Source of the DNA: Fimbriimonadaceae bacterium | GTDB lineage: Bacteria > Armatimonadota > Fimbriimonadia > Fimbriimonadales > Fimbriimonadaceae | Reading direction: 5' to 3' | Assembly (NCBI GenBank): GCA_022843485.1 | Contig: JALHNM010000005.1 | Location: 62,001-126,000 of the forward strand | DNA: 64,000 nucleotides | Part shown: one piece after another, positions 42,713-52,667 of the stretch | Numbering within the stretch: position 1 is the first letter of the stretch | Layout of the letters: each line of letters opens with the position of its first letter | Notes under the pieces: model-generated | Databases searched by the model: none | The model's input: the letters and a program-made list of their open reading frames with translations, nothing else | Told to the model about the DNA's origin: nothing | Position numbers and translations under genes: made by a program

Positions 42713-45229
42713 TTGCAGGCCCGCGGTATCGCATTCCTTTTGGTCGTCTTGGCCCTTGCCATCGGCTCGGCCTTCTTCATGAGGTCGAAGCCGGTCAGTT
42801 ACGGGCTCGACGTCGTCGGTGGCGTCCGGTTCACGTACCAGATGGACACCTCGAAGCTGACCGCAGAGCAGCGACAGCAGATCCCGGAGATGCAGACCAA
42901 GATGCTCCGCATCCTCTCGAACCGGGCCAGCGGCGCGGTCGGCGTGGCGGAACCGAGCATCAGCGCCAAGGGCGTCGATCAGTTCGTGATCGAGCTGCCG
43001 GGCTTCACGAACCAAGAGGAGGCCCGCTCGATCCTGAGCAACACGGCCAAGGTCATCGTCTACTGGGCCCGCAACGTGAGCACCGAACGGCGGGAGAGCC
43101 GGAGGTACAGCGAGGCGGGGTCCGTCGAGGTCGCGGGCGTCGAGTACGTGGCGTTCAGCAACCGATCGGGCAAGAAGCTCGAGCCGGGGATGCCCGAGTA
43201 CGCCGAGATGATCGAGGGGTGGGAGGTCATCCTGGAAGGCGAGGACGTCGCGGGCGCGACCCCGCTCATCCTCGGCCCGGACACGGCCCGGCCCACCTTC
43301 ACCTTTAGCGACGACGGCGCGCGGAAGCTTGAGGCCTGGACGCGCCGCTACACCAACCAGCGCGAGAAGATCGCGTTCGTCCTGGACAACAAGGTCCTCA
43401 ACATCGCCCCCCTCGCGGACGGGGCGATCCTCACCACGAACGCCGAGATCCAGGGCTCGTTCCCGGCCAAGTACGTCCAGCAGCTCACGGAACTCATCCG
43501 GGCGGGGTCGCTCCCGGTGCCGCTCATCGAGCTCGAGAGCCAGAAGGTCGACCCGACGATCGGCTCGGAGGCCCTCAGCCAGATGGTGCGGGCGGGCGCG
43601 ATCTCGCTCGGCATCATCGCGGCGTTCCTGATCGTCTACTACGGGTTCGCCGGCATCATCGCCGCCCTGGCGATGGTCCTCTACGGTCTCTTCACGCTCT
43701 CCGTGCTCAACGGGATCGGGGCCACGTTCTCCCTCGCCGCCATCGCCGCCTTTATCCTGTCGGCCGGTATGGCGGTGGACGCCAACATCCTTGTGTTCGA
43801 GCGTCTCAAAGAAGAGATACGGGCGGGCCGCGAGTTGATGAAGGCGATCGACATCTCCTTCAAGCGGGCGTTCTCGGCGATCATCGACTCGAACATCGCG
43901 ACGGTGCTCACCTGCGGCGTCCTGTTCTGGTTCGGCACGGGCCCGGTCAAGGGCTTCGCGAGCACGCTGGCCATCGGCGTCATCGTCTCGTTCTTCACTG
44001 CGTTCATCGTGACGCGGGCGATCATCACCGGCCTCCTCGGCATCGGGATCGGGCACAACACGAAGTGGTACGGCCTGAACCGCAACTGGTTCGGCGAGCA
44101 CCTCGAGCACAAAGCGGGCGAGAAGCCGCTCAACATCGTCGGCCGGTCGAAGTTCTACTTTGCGATCTCGGCGATCCTAATCCTGCCCGGCCTCATCGCG
44201 GTCGCGGCGGGGGGCATCAAGCCGAACGTGGAGTTCCAGGGCGGTCTCGAGGCCTCCTACCTCCTGCCCCAGGGCAAGACCGCGGCCGAGATCCGCGAGG
44301 GCCTGGAGAAGGCCGGAGTGCGGGGGCCGAACGTCAAGTTCGCCGAGTCGGAGAAGGGCCGCATCGTCTACGTCACGATCCCCCCGACCGAAGGGTTTAC
44401 GAAGTCCGACCCAGAGACGAAGCAGCGGGTGGGCCAGGCGATCGGGATCACGACGCCCCCGCTCAGCTTCAGTGCGGTCGGTCCGACCATCCAGCGCGAG
44501 ACCGTGACGAACGCCATCAACGCCGTCCTCGTGGCCTCGGGACTGATCCTGCTGTACCTCGCCGTACGGTTCGGCGTCGCGGTCGGTGGGTTCAAGAACG
44601 GGATCAAGTTCGGCATCTCCGCGGTGATCGCCCTCCTCCACGACGTGCTGTTCGTCATCGGGACGGCGGGCATCGTGGGCATCCTGCTCGGGTGGGAGAT
44701 CAGCGGGCTCTTCATCACGGCCCTGCTCACCGTCATCGGCTTCTCGGTCCACGACACGATCATCATCTTCGACCGGATCCGCGAGAACCTGCGCAAGCCG
44801 AACCAGGGTGAGACGTTCGCCCACCTGTGCGACAAGTCGGTGAGCCAGTCGATCGCCCGCTCGATCAACACGTCGATGACGGCGGTCGTGCCGCTCATCC
44901 TGCTCATCGCCATCGGCACGCCGACGCCCGAGCTGAAGTTCATGTGCCTTTCGATGCTGCTCGGCATCTCGATCGGGGCCTTCTCCTCGATCTTCAACGC
45001 CACGCCGATCCTCTACCTCTGGAACCAGGGCACGATCCGGCGACAGGGCGAACAGGCCGGGCTCCTGGCCGAGGCGCAGCGGGAGCTCAAACTCCGGGCC
45101 CAGATGGCCACCGCGGAGGCCGCCGGGCTCGTGCCGGGCGCCGTCGAAGCCCCCACCGCCGCCGGTTACGGACAGATCAAGCGCCGGTCCAGCGCCCCCG
45201 GAACCACCCGCCGCGACGACGAAGAGTGA
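42713..45229 (+). CDS. secDF: Fused SecD-SecF protein translocase subunit
   Basis: 838 residues from the TTG at 42713, preceded by a good SD (GAGGAG) and a TATACT -10-like element at 42665-42670. SecD half (about 1-430): TM1, the periplasmic P1 domain (VIELPGFTNQEEARSIL), the FSLAAIAAFILSAGMAVDANILVFERLKEE hexapeptide-rich region. SecF half (about 470-838): a second TM1, GGLEASYLLPQG, then SVHDTIIIFDRIRENLR. One polypeptide of two six-TM halves uses the proton gradient to help protein export. The fusion is known from several phyla. Confidence 0.95.
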   Translation: MQARGIAFLLVVLALAIGSAFFMRSKPVSYGLDVVGGVRFTYQMDTSKLTAEQRQQIPEMQTKMLRILSNRASGAVGVAEPSISAKGVDQFVIELPGFTNQEEARSILSNTAKVIVYWARNVSTERRESRRYSEAGSVEVAGVEYVAFSNRSGKKLEPGMPEYAEMIEGWEVILEGEDVAGATPLILGPDTARPTFTFSDDGARKLEAWTRRYTNQREKIAFVLDNKVLNIAPLADGAILTTNAEIQGSFPAKYVQQLTELIRAGSLPVPLIELESQKVDPTIGSEALSQMVRAGAISLGIIAAFLIVYYGFAGIIAALAMVLYGLFTLSVLNGIGATFSLAAIAAFILSAGMAVDANILVFERLKEEIRAGRELMKAIDISFKRAFSAIIDSNIATVLTCGVLFWFGTGPVKGFASTLAIGVIVSFFTAFIVTRAIITGLLGIGIGHNTKWYGLNRNWFGEHLEHKAGEKPLNIVGRSKFYFAISAILILPGLIAVAAGGIKPNVEFQGGLEASYLLPQGKTAAEIREGLEKAGVRGPNVKFAESEKGRIVYVTIPPTEGFTKSDPETKQRVGQAIGITTPPLSFSAVGPTIQRETVTNAINAVLVASGLILLYLAVRFGVAVGGFKNGIKFGISAVIALLHDVLFVIGTAGIVGILLGWEISGLFITALLTVIGFSVHDTIIIFDRIRENLRKPNQGETFAHLCDKSVSQSIARSINTSMTAVVPLILLIAIGTPTPELKFMCLSMLLGISIGAFSSIFNATPILYLWNQGTIRRQGEQAGLLAEAQRELKLRAQMATAEAAGLVPGAVEAPTAAGYGQIKRRSSAPGTTRRDDEE

Positions 45230-45313
45230 CCGCCCCGACGAGCGAGTAGCCTAGCCGCCATCGGCTGGGCTGCCCCGCGTCACAGAATCGGCCACCGGGG
45301 CGTACTTCATGAT

Positions 45314-47635
45314 GTGGCAAAGTCCAACTGTGTTCGCTCGTTTCTCGTCGCAGCGCTCCTTCTGTGCGCTTTCGGGGCGGCCGCCCAGTGGACGCCGACC
45401 GTCCTCCGGGACTACGGCCCTGGACCCGTAGCCCCCGATCGAGCAGGGCTGCAGTCGTTCCGGTCGGGAAGCCAGCTCATCGTCGGAGGGACGCTCGGGT
45501 CGAGCGTCGACCTGGAGACGAAGAGCTTCGGTGTGCGTGGGCCGGGGCCCCTCAGTTCACTGGCCCGGGTCGCCTCGCAAGGAGCACTGCTCGCCGACGT
45601 CCTGTCCGGTTCGGTCGCACTCCTGGATCCTGCCGACTTTCGGCAACTCGGGGGCATCCCCCAGCCGTTGCCCACCTCCATTGCGGTGAGCGCCGCCGGG
45701 AACCTGGCCTACCTCGGGATGCTGAACGGCACGATCCGGGTCAACTCAGCGCGATCAGGGATCCTCTTCACCATCCTGCGCCTCCACGCGGACCCGATCC
45801 TGGACCTGGCGACGTCGCCGAGCGGCGACCTTCTCGCGGCCGCGTGCGAGGACTGGTCGGTCTCGGTCTGGTCCGCCACTACCGGACGCCTCGGCTACCA
45901 ACTCTTCGGGCACGTCGGCCGAGCCACCAGCGTGAGCTTCTCTCGCGATGGGCGGCTGCTGGCGACCGCTGGGGTTGATGGAACCATCCGCTGGTACCGT
46001 GTCGAAGACGGCGATCCCCGGGGGAGTCTGGCGGTCGGGACGCCCGGCCCGAGTTACTCCGTGGCGTTCACGGCATCGCCGGACGTCGTCGCCGTGGCCC
46101 CTGTCGGCGGGCCGGTGTCGCTCTGGAACCTCGCGACGGGCACCCGGATCGCCCAACTCTTGGTGCCGAGCTCGGTCACGGGCCTTGCCATCGCCGATTC
46201 AGGCCGGTCTGTGGCCGTTCAGACCAGTGACGGGGCTGTCTCCGTCTTCGACGCCGCTACCGGTGCGCTGAAGTCTCGGGTGGGCGGCCCGCCACAGCTC
46301 CGCGGGTTCGAGGCCAGCCTCGATGGCCGGATCGGCGTCGGCGGGGATCCGCAGATCCAGCTCGTCCGGCTCGACGGGGCCTTTGAGACGCTCGGGTCGT
46401 ATAACCTGGGTGCAGGCCCTCGCAAGGCCCTGTCCAGCACAGGGAGGGTTGTGGCACTCGGCACTCTGAACCGGGCTGGTTTCGCCATTGCCCCGGACTA
46501 CCGACTCCGAGAAGTCGTCCCGTTCGGTGCCGTGAACGACGTGGCCGTCACCCCGGACGGCTCTCGGGTCATCTTTGCTGGCAGCGGCTGGCTCGACGTC
46601 TACGTGACTGACACCGGAGTTCTCGAACGACGGTTGGACACCGTGGTGGTGACGGCTCTCACCGTCGATCCAGTCGGCAGGAAGGTGTTCTTCGCCGAGA
46701 TCAATGAGAGGGTGATCAAGAGCCTCGACTTGACCGACGGGGCCATCGAGGAGGTCGTCCCTTTGCTCGAAGGGGGGATCGAACGCATCGCAACGAGCAG
46801 GCAGGGGGCGCTCGTGGCCGCGAGCACTCGGGCCTCGACTTTCTTGGTCAACAACGTCCTCGGAATCCGGACAAGGATCCCCGGTGCGTTCCCGGTCTGG
46901 GTCTCAGAGGGCCAGATCCCGGGTGAGGGGGCGTTCATCGTCCAGTCCGCGACCGGCCTCGTCTACTATGCCGCAAGGGACTTCCGCGTTCTGGGCTCGC
47001 TCGACCTCCCTTCTGGTGGCGGGTTCACGGGCCTTAGCTCGGGAGAGTTCGCGGCTAAGGAAACCGGATTCGTGGCGTACACAAGCAATCTTGACGGGAC
47101 GCCGGCGAGGGTCGTCGAGTTGATCGACCCCCGGAGCCAAGCCTCCTTGAGCGATCTCCTCGCCGTTGCCTCGACGGTCGCCTCGGGGGGCATCGGAGAT
47201 CTGAGAACCCAAGACGCCCGGGCCCTCGAACTCCGACCGGACGGGTCGGACCGTGCGTTCGGGTTGACGGTTCGAGCTGCCACCGACGTCCTGAACCCGG
47301 ACCGGCTCGAGTTCGTCGCGCGGACGTCGGTCAGAGGCCTCGGGGAAGCCAAGGTCTTGATCGACGCGTTCGACTTCTGGACCCAGCAGTGGACTCCCGT
47401 GAGCCTGTCCTCGACCTTTACTGGGCCGAGCTACTCGGTCGTGAGCGGTCGCATCGACGACCCGCAGGCCGTACGCTACTTCGACTCGATCGACCGACGG
47501 GCCCTGCTCCGGCTCCGGCTGGAAACTGTGGGCCCGATCCGGGCGAGGGACTTGCGCGTGGCCGTCGACCAGTTCGCCCTGTTCGTCCGCGACCGGGTGC
47601 AGCTCTCGCGGCCGGGCGACGCTAGACGACCTTGA
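45314..47635 (+). CDS. Secreted WD40-like beta-propeller protein
   Basis: 773 residues from the GTG at 45314. Signal peptide VRSFLVAALLLCAFGAAA. Repeats with WD-like endings: LAAACEDWSVSVWSATTG, LLATAGVDGTIRWYRVEDG, VSLWNLATGTRIAQLL, GAVSVFDAATGALKSR, and later ones without Trp. These suggest one or two beta-propellers. The C-terminal ~120 residues (LIDAFDFWTQQWTPVSL; RRALLRLRLETVGP; RVAVDQFALFV) match the terminal module of three other secreted proteins here. Function unknown. Convergent with the next gene, overlapping by 14 bases. Confidence 0.78.
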   Translation: MAKSNCVRSFLVAALLLCAFGAAAQWTPTVLRDYGPGPVAPDRAGLQSFRSGSQLIVGGTLGSSVDLETKSFGVRGPGPLSSLARVASQGALLADVLSGSVALLDPADFRQLGGIPQPLPTSIAVSAAGNLAYLGMLNGTIRVNSARSGILFTILRLHADPILDLATSPSGDLLAAACEDWSVSVWSATTGRLGYQLFGHVGRATSVSFSRDGRLLATAGVDGTIRWYRVEDGDPRGSLAVGTPGPSYSVAFTASPDVVAVAPVGGPVSLWNLATGTRIAQLLVPSSVTGLAIADSGRSVAVQTSDGAVSVFDAATGALKSRVGGPPQLRGFEASLDGRIGVGGDPQIQLVRLDGAFETLGSYNLGAGPRKALSSTGRVVALGTLNRAGFAIAPDYRLREVVPFGAVNDVAVTPDGSRVIFAGSGWLDVYVTDTGVLERRLDTVVVTALTVDPVGRKVFFAEINERVIKSLDLTDGAIEEVVPLLEGGIERIATSRQGALVAASTRASTFLVNNVLGIRTRIPGAFPVWVSEGQIPGEGAFIVQSATGLVYYAARDFRVLGSLDLPSGGGFTGLSSGEFAAKETGFVAYTSNLDGTPARVVELIDPRSQASLSDLLAVASTVASGGIGDLRTQDARALELRPDGSDRAFGLTVRAATDVLNPDRLEFVARTSVRGLGEAKVLIDAFDFWTQQWTPVSLSSTFTGPSYSVVSGRIDDPQAVRYFDSIDRRALLRLRLETVGPIRARDLRVAVDQFALFVRDRVQLSRPGDARRP

Positions 47636-47939
47636 TCGTGACTCCAGGCAGGGAATGGGCGGCGCACAGCTCGCTGAGCGCATCGGCGAGAGCGGGGCCC
47701 AGCGTTTCGCGCGGCTGGCCGGCCAGCCAGGGCACCCGGAGGACGTGGGAGACGCTCTCGGGGTCGGGCGCGTTGACCTCCTGGTAGGCCAGGTCCACGG
47801 TCACCTGGAACTCGTCGCCCGCGCGCTCCCTCGCCTCGCTGAGCAGCGAGGCGAGGTGGGGGCGCAGCTCGTCGAGGCTCTGCGCCCCCGACTCCGCCAC
47901 GAAGAGGTTGCCGAATTGGTCGGTCGCTTGCCAGTCCAC
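47622..47939 (-). CDS. Small hypothetical protein
   Basis: 105 residues, no signal peptide. Alternating helix/strand with DWQATDQFGNLFVAESGA, ELRPHLASLLSEARERAG and the terminal strand LPGVTIKVV. I do not recognise a family. Its 3' end overlaps the WD40-like gene by 14 bases. Confidence 0.6.
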   Translation of the reverse strand: MDWQATDQFGNLFVAESGAQSLDELRPHLASLLSEARERAGDEFQVTVDLAYQEVNAPDPESVSHVLRVPWLAGQPRETLGPALADALSELCAAHSLPGVTIKVV

Positions 47940-48001
47940 AGCGGCGATTGTGGCCTAACGGCGACCGGCACGGCTCACAGCCCCGGGGAGGTCGCGGCGA
48001 A

Positions 48002-48025
48002 GGGGACGCGGAGAGCCGCGTCTCC
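48002..48025 (-). terminator. Terminator-like hairpin after the CNB gene
   Basis: 10-bp stem with one G.T pair (48002-48011 with 48016-48025, loop AGAG), downstream of the minus-strand stop at 48067. Confidence 0.45.
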
Positions 48026-48066
48026 TGATCCCTCCCGGGGCCGACCTCACCGGACCCGTTGCCGGC

Positions 48067-48507
48067 CTACTCGTCCACGCGCAGGAGTTCGAGTTCCTGG
48101 GTGACGCCCCGCAGGCGCTGGCAGAGGGCCACGGCGGCGTTGCGCATGACGACGAGTTCGAGCGCGGGGCGCTCGCGAAGGATCCTGCGCAAGGGCTCGG
48201 CGGGAACGACGAACAGTCTGGCCTCGTTCAGGGCGACCAGGCTGGCCGTCCTCGGCTGGCCGTCGATGAAGGCGACCTCGCCGATCATCGCCCCGACCCG
48301 GAGCTCGTCGACGACACTCCCGTCCTTGCGCTCCACCCGAACGCGTCCGGAAGCGACGATCATGATGTCTTGGCTCCGGTCGCCCTCGGTGACGATCGTC
48401 TGGCCGGGCTCGAACTCGCGGACCTCGCACACGCCCTCGACCGCCTCGATGTCGCCGAGAGTCGCCCCCTTCAAGAGGTAGGTGTCCGAGAGGAAGAACT
48501 TGTTCAT
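48067..48507 (-). CDS. Stand-alone cyclic-nucleotide-binding domain protein
   Basis: 146 residues from the ATG at 48507. One cNMP-binding domain with the phosphate-binding cassette: REFEPGQTIVTEGDRSQDIMIVASGRVRVER, then VGAMIGEVAFIDGQPRTASLVAL (the GE...R-T-A-S core of the pocket) and a C-terminal helix. No helix-turn-helix or effector domain is attached, so it may act through a partner. The BTAD/STAND regulator upstream on the same strand (97-base spacer) is a candidate. Confidence 0.9.
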   Translation of the reverse strand: MNKFFLSDTYLLKGATLGDIEAVEGVCEVREFEPGQTIVTEGDRSQDIMIVASGRVRVERKDGSVVDELRVGAMIGEVAFIDGQPRTASLVALNEARLFVVPAEPLRRILRERPALELVVMRNAAVALCQRLRGVTQELELLRVDE

Positions 48508-48603
48508 GCCTGCCTTATGATGGCACACAGGCAGGGGCGGTCAGCCGGGAGCCAGGGGTCACCGGTCGTCAACCCCGGAGGGACCAACGGGTTCGGGCCG
48601 GGC

Positions 48604-51585
48604 TCAGGCGGTCGGCGCGGGCTCGGGGGCTCCGTCGGGGCGGGGAGTGGAGTGCAGGTCGTGGACGAGCTCGTCCCACGAGGAGGCCGCGCCTTGGGCC
48701 CACAGCGTCGCGAAGGCCGTCCCGAGCGTCGCCTTGGCCTGGTCGACGAGCGGGTCGAGCTGATCGCTCTCATACGCGGCCAGGGGTCTGCCCTCGGCCT
48801 CGCGACCAGTGACAAGCTTGCCGAGCCAGCGGACCGCGGCTTGGGTGTCGCCCAGACTGGCGAGCACGCGGGCGACCGTCAGCCCGATCCACTTGAGCCC
48901 CGACTCGAACCCGGCCTCGAGCACCAGCCGCACGGACTCTTGGGCGCTCGCGAGGGCCTCGGCGGAGCGGCCCATGTTCTCGAAGACTTCGGCCTCGGTC
49001 CAGGCCACCAGGCCTTGGAGCCGGCGGTTGCGCGTGCGACGACCGGTCTCGGCCGCCTCGGCGAGCAGGATGAGGGCTTCGTCGTAACGTCCCTTGAACG
49101 ACAGGGCCGAGGAGGTGTCGAAGAGGATACGGGTCAAGGTCTCCGGGTTCGTGCCGTTGCGTCCGGCGGCGAGGCTCTCGAAGAAAAGCTCGAGCGCCTC
49201 GTCGTACCGGCCCAGGCAGGTCTGGGAGAGCGCGGTCTGGTAGACCGTGTTGGCGTAAGCACTCGTGTCGCCGAGCTCGATGCATAGGGCTCGGGCGGCT
49301 TGAAGATCGACGAGGGACTCCTCGTATCGCCCGGTGGTCTTGAGGTAAGTGCCCCGCGTGCGTAAGGCCCTCGCCAGCCAGGCCCGCTCATCCAAGGCCT
49401 TGAAGGTCTCGACAGCGGCTTCGAGCAGATCCCCGTTCCCGGTCACGTCCCCTTTGCTGGCCCAGAGAGAGGCTAGGCGGAGCTTGACCACAGCTCGATG
49501 GAGGATCGAGAGGCTCTCGCCGTGCTCGTCGTGGAGGGTCTGGACGAGCGGGCGCAGGCGGTCGGCCGAGCCGGACGTCCACGCGTACTCGAAGAGGTCT
49601 TTGGCGTAGTCGGTGGCCTCATCGGGAGTGGCCGTCCCGTCGAGGGCCGCCTCGAGCGCGGCGAAGAGGTTGTCCTCGGTTGCGCCCAGCACGCCGACCC
49701 AGGCTGTGTCGCTCGGGTTCGTCCTGCCTCGGAGGGTGCGAAGGAGGGAGTCGCGGTGATACTCGAAGTGCGCCCGTAGGGCGGCCTCGACCCGGCCGGC
49801 GGCCTCGAGGTGCTCCCAGGCGAACTCGCGGAGGGGCTCGAGGAGTCGGAACCGGGCGGTATCGCCACCCACGTCCACTTGGAGGAGCGAGGACTCGGTC
49901 AGTGCCTCGAGACCGTCGCGGACGTCCTGCCCCGGACACACGCCCTGAGCGGCCGCCTCGTCGAAGCTGCCCCGGAGCACGGAGAGAGACGCCCAAAGGT
50001 CTCGCTCTTCGGGGCCGAGGAGGGCGTGGCTCCATTCGATGGCGGCGCGGAGGCTGCGGTGGCGGTGGTCGCCGGTCCGTCCCCGGGCGACGAGGAAGCG
50101 CAGGAGGTCGCCGAGTTCCGCCAGCATCTGGGCCGGCGTCTGCGACCGGGCCCGGGCAGCGGCGAGTTCGAGGGACAGCGGGAGCCCTTGGAGCTCGACG
50201 CAGAGCCGGGCGACGGCCTGGGCGTTGAGCGGGGTGAGGCGGAACTGGTCGTTCACGGCCCGGGCCCTGTCGACGAACATGGCGACGGCCGGGATCTGCT
50301 GGAGCGCGTCGAGGGTCATCCGCCCGTCGGGGACAGCGAGCGGCCCGACCGTGAACACCCGCTCTTCGGTGAGGCGGAGGAGGACGCGGCTGGTCGCGAG
50401 CACGACGGCTCCCGGCGCGGCGGCCAGGAGATCCCCCACCGGTCCGGCGACGTCGGGCAAGACCTGCTCGAGGTTGTCGAGGACGACCAGGGCGGGGGCA
50501 TGGCGTAAAGCGGCGACGACGGCCCCTCGGGCGTGGGCCGGCTCGATCGACCCGTCGCAGACGTCGCGGGCCAGGGCGGGCCAGAACCCGGCCGGGTCGT
50601 CCAACGGGACGAGGTCGACGAACCACACCCGCCCGGCGAATCGGGAGTCGAGCAGCCGGGCGACCGTGAGGGCGAGCGTCGTCTTGCCGCAGCCGCCGGG
50701 GCCGTGGAGCGTGACGAGGCGGCTCGGCCCGTCCTCAGACAGGATCTCGACGAGCCGACGGGCGTCCTCGTCGCGGCCGAAGACGCGTGCCTTGGTCTCG
50801 GGGAGGGTCGGCGGGACGGGGGCCGCTTGGGCAGCGCGGCCCCTGGGCATCGTCTCGATGAGCCGCCAAGCCCGCTCGGAGGGCGGCTCGCCCCAAGCCT
50901 CCTCGAGGTCTCGCTCGAGCTGCTCGAACTGGGCGAGGGCCAGGCTCGGCGAACCGGAGGCGATATAGGCCTCCATCACGGCCACGTGGACGTCCTCGCG
51001 GCAGCCGAGGAGGGCCAGGGCCGCCTTTCCGACCTCGATGGCCTCGGCGTGACGCTGCCCGGCGGTGAGTTCGCGGGCGAGGTCGACCACGGCCCCCGCA
51101 TAGGCCTCCTCGATCCGGAGCCACTGGTTGACCGCCCAATCGGCGTCGCCGCCGAGAAGCTCCCCCCGCACGAGACCGACCGCCCGGCGGAGGACGTCGC
51201 TCTTCGCCTGGCCGCTGGCCTGCCGGGCCTCCTCGCAGAGCCGGAAGAAGTCCGAGACGTCGGTCTGGACACCGTCGGAGGAGAGCCTCACGTCGTCCCC
51301 CTCACTGCGGAGCCCGTCGGCGTCCGGGCCGAGGGTCGTCCGGAGCGACGAGAGGGCCGTTCGGAGGCTTTGTCTCGCGCCCTCCGGGGTGGCCTCTGGC
51401 CAGAAGGTCTCGGCGAGCTCGGCGCGGCGGAAGGGTCGGTCGGCATGGAAGGCGAGGAAGGCGAAGAGCGCGGCCGTCTGCCTCGTACGGAAGCGGAGGG
51501 GCTTCCCCTCGCGGTCGGTCGCCTCGAACGGGCCGAGCAGACGGACGGAGACGCGGCTTTCCGACGCGGGACGGCGTTCGGCCAT
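48604..51585 (-). CDS. BTAD/STAND-type transcriptional regulator with TPRs
   Basis: 993 residues. N-terminal winged-helix DNA-binding domain of the OmpR/SARP type (VRLLGPFEATDREGKPL; RRAELAETFWPEATPEGARQ) then a BTAD (about 110-250), a P-loop NTPase of the AAA/NB-ARC (STAND) type with Walker A GPGGCGKTT at 295-303 and Walker B-like LVVLDNLEQVLPD, and a long C-terminal TPR array (from about 600). Such proteins are signal-gated activators that oligomerise on nucleotide binding. The signal and targets are unknown. Confidence 0.92.
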   Translation of the reverse strand: MAERRPASESRVSVRLLGPFEATDREGKPLRFRTRQTAALFAFLAFHADRPFRRAELAETFWPEATPEGARQSLRTALSSLRTTLGPDADGLRSEGDDVRLSSDGVQTDVSDFFRLCEEARQASGQAKSDVLRRAVGLVRGELLGGDADWAVNQWLRIEEAYAGAVVDLARELTAGQRHAEAIEVGKAALALLGCREDVHVAVMEAYIASGSPSLALAQFEQLERDLEEAWGEPPSERAWRLIETMPRGRAAQAAPVPPTLPETKARVFGRDEDARRLVEILSEDGPSRLVTLHGPGGCGKTTLALTVARLLDSRFAGRVWFVDLVPLDDPAGFWPALARDVCDGSIEPAHARGAVVAALRHAPALVVLDNLEQVLPDVAGPVGDLLAAAPGAVVLATSRVLLRLTEERVFTVGPLAVPDGRMTLDALQQIPAVAMFVDRARAVNDQFRLTPLNAQAVARLCVELQGLPLSLELAAARARSQTPAQMLAELGDLLRFLVARGRTGDHRHRSLRAAIEWSHALLGPEERDLWASLSVLRGSFDEAAAQGVCPGQDVRDGLEALTESSLLQVDVGGDTARFRLLEPLREFAWEHLEAAGRVEAALRAHFEYHRDSLLRTLRGRTNPSDTAWVGVLGATEDNLFAALEAALDGTATPDEATDYAKDLFEYAWTSGSADRLRPLVQTLHDEHGESLSILHRAVVKLRLASLWASKGDVTGNGDLLEAAVETFKALDERAWLARALRTRGTYLKTTGRYEESLVDLQAARALCIELGDTSAYANTVYQTALSQTCLGRYDEALELFFESLAAGRNGTNPETLTRILFDTSSALSFKGRYDEALILLAEAAETGRRTRNRRLQGLVAWTEAEVFENMGRSAEALASAQESVRLVLEAGFESGLKWIGLTVARVLASLGDTQAAVRWLGKLVTGREAEGRPLAAYESDQLDPLVDQAKATLGTAFATLWAQGAASSWDELVHDLHSTPRPDGAPEPAPTA

Positions 51586-51778
51586 ACCGGGGCTAGTGTA
51601 TCCGATCTCTCGGGCACCGCCACGCCCCCCCTGCGGCCAGGTCGGGGGCGGTGGCCGTGGGGGGTGTGCATCGGGATGTCTGGGGGCCGGCTCCGGGCCC
51701 GCTCCCTACACAGAGTCTTGTGCCGACCCCGTCACAGGGACGTGACAGGCCCGTTGACGTCTCCCAGCGCCGGGGCTT

Positions 51779-51795
51779 GCGGCCTGAAAGGCCGC
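51779..51795. repeat. GC-rich palindromic repeat, copy 1
   Basis: GCGGCC-TGAAA-GGCCGC followed by GCTCCGAGGGC. Related copies occur at 52524-52571 and 54031-54106. The 51586-51816 spacer otherwise shows no gene. Confidence 0.6.
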
Positions 51796-51816
51796 GCTCC
51801 GAGGGCGAGATCCGGG

Positions 51817-52419
51817 TTAGGTGTCGAGGGTTACCAAGTCCCAGTCGGTCTCCTCGTCGTCGACAAGCCACGCCAGCGCACGCTGTCGCTCAACGACGAC
51901 CCCCGTGTCCACACCCTCAATCGGAGAGTTCCTCCGTAGGGCCCAGTGCACGCAGACCGTAAGGTCGAACGCGTCCCAAACCTCTCCGTGATCGCGGACG
52001 ACAGCGTCGCGACGACGGGATGCGGGGTCGGCGTCGAAGACGTTCTCGAAGAACCAGTCACTGTAGTGCCCCTGGAGGAAGGGCCCGAACTCCGAGGTCC
52101 ATCCCAGGCACCAGGCCAGCGCCCAGGCTGCCTCCATGGACCAGGAGGCTGGGACCTCGCCCGCGGGGGAGCGGGTCCACTCGATCTCCCGAGGCGTGAA
52201 CGCGGGTTGAAGGCCGTGCTCCGTGTGCCACTCGAGGGCGTGCTCGAGTCTGAGTCTCGAGCGGCGCGCGGTCACGACCGGCAGGAGCATGAGCGCGAAG
52301 AGCCGATCTGCCACCTCGGGCCCCTCGCGGGTGATGGGAGTGCGGTCTTCGTAGTCGAACCAGCGCCCCGTCGGCACGCCCCTTTCCCGACGCCATTCGT
52401 CGTTCGCCCAGCCTGTCAT
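51817..52419 (-). CDS. DUF4272-like protein
   Basis: 200 residues from the ATG at 52419 (MTGWANDEW). It shows the DUF4272 pattern: WRRERGVPT near the N-terminus, EVADRLFALMLLPVVTARRS, AFTPREIEWTRSP and the core WSMEAAWALAWCLGWTSEF, where the family has W-R-x-E-A-L-x-x-L-x-W-A-L-G. Cytoplasmic; no established function. The long frame upstream of the ATG overlaps a GC-rich repeat and is not coding. Confidence 0.75.
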   Translation of the reverse strand: MTGWANDEWRRERGVPTGRWFDYEDRTPITREGPEVADRLFALMLLPVVTARRSRLRLEHALEWHTEHGLQPAFTPREIEWTRSPAGEVPASWSMEAAWALAWCLGWTSEFGPFLQGHYSDWFFENVFDADPASRRRDAVVRDHGEVWDAFDLTVCVHWALRRNSPIEGVDTGVVVERQRALAWLVDDEETDWDLVTLDT

Positions 52420-52523
52420 GGTGCCATTCCTGGAGACGGAAGTTACCTTGTGACCGGCCCACGTGCGCTCCCGCCGGCGGGAGCGGAAAGGCTCCGCGAA
52501 GCCGTAACGGGTTGCGGTTCTTA

Positions 52524-52571
52524 AGGCCGCGGACCGGGGTGCGGCCTGGAAAGGCGGCGCTCCGGGGGCGG
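52524..52571. repeat. GC-rich palindromic repeat, copy 2
   Basis: AGGCCGCGGACCGGGGTGCGGCC, then TGGAAAGGCGGCGCTCCGGG, matching 54042-54095 with few differences. Confidence 0.7.
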
Positions 52572-52667
52572 CGGGCCGCATCGTGGCTCGGTTCGGCCGC
52601 GGATCGAGGCGACTTGGACAAACCAGCCTTAGTTCGGGGACTCACGGCACGGACTGGTCGACAGTCG

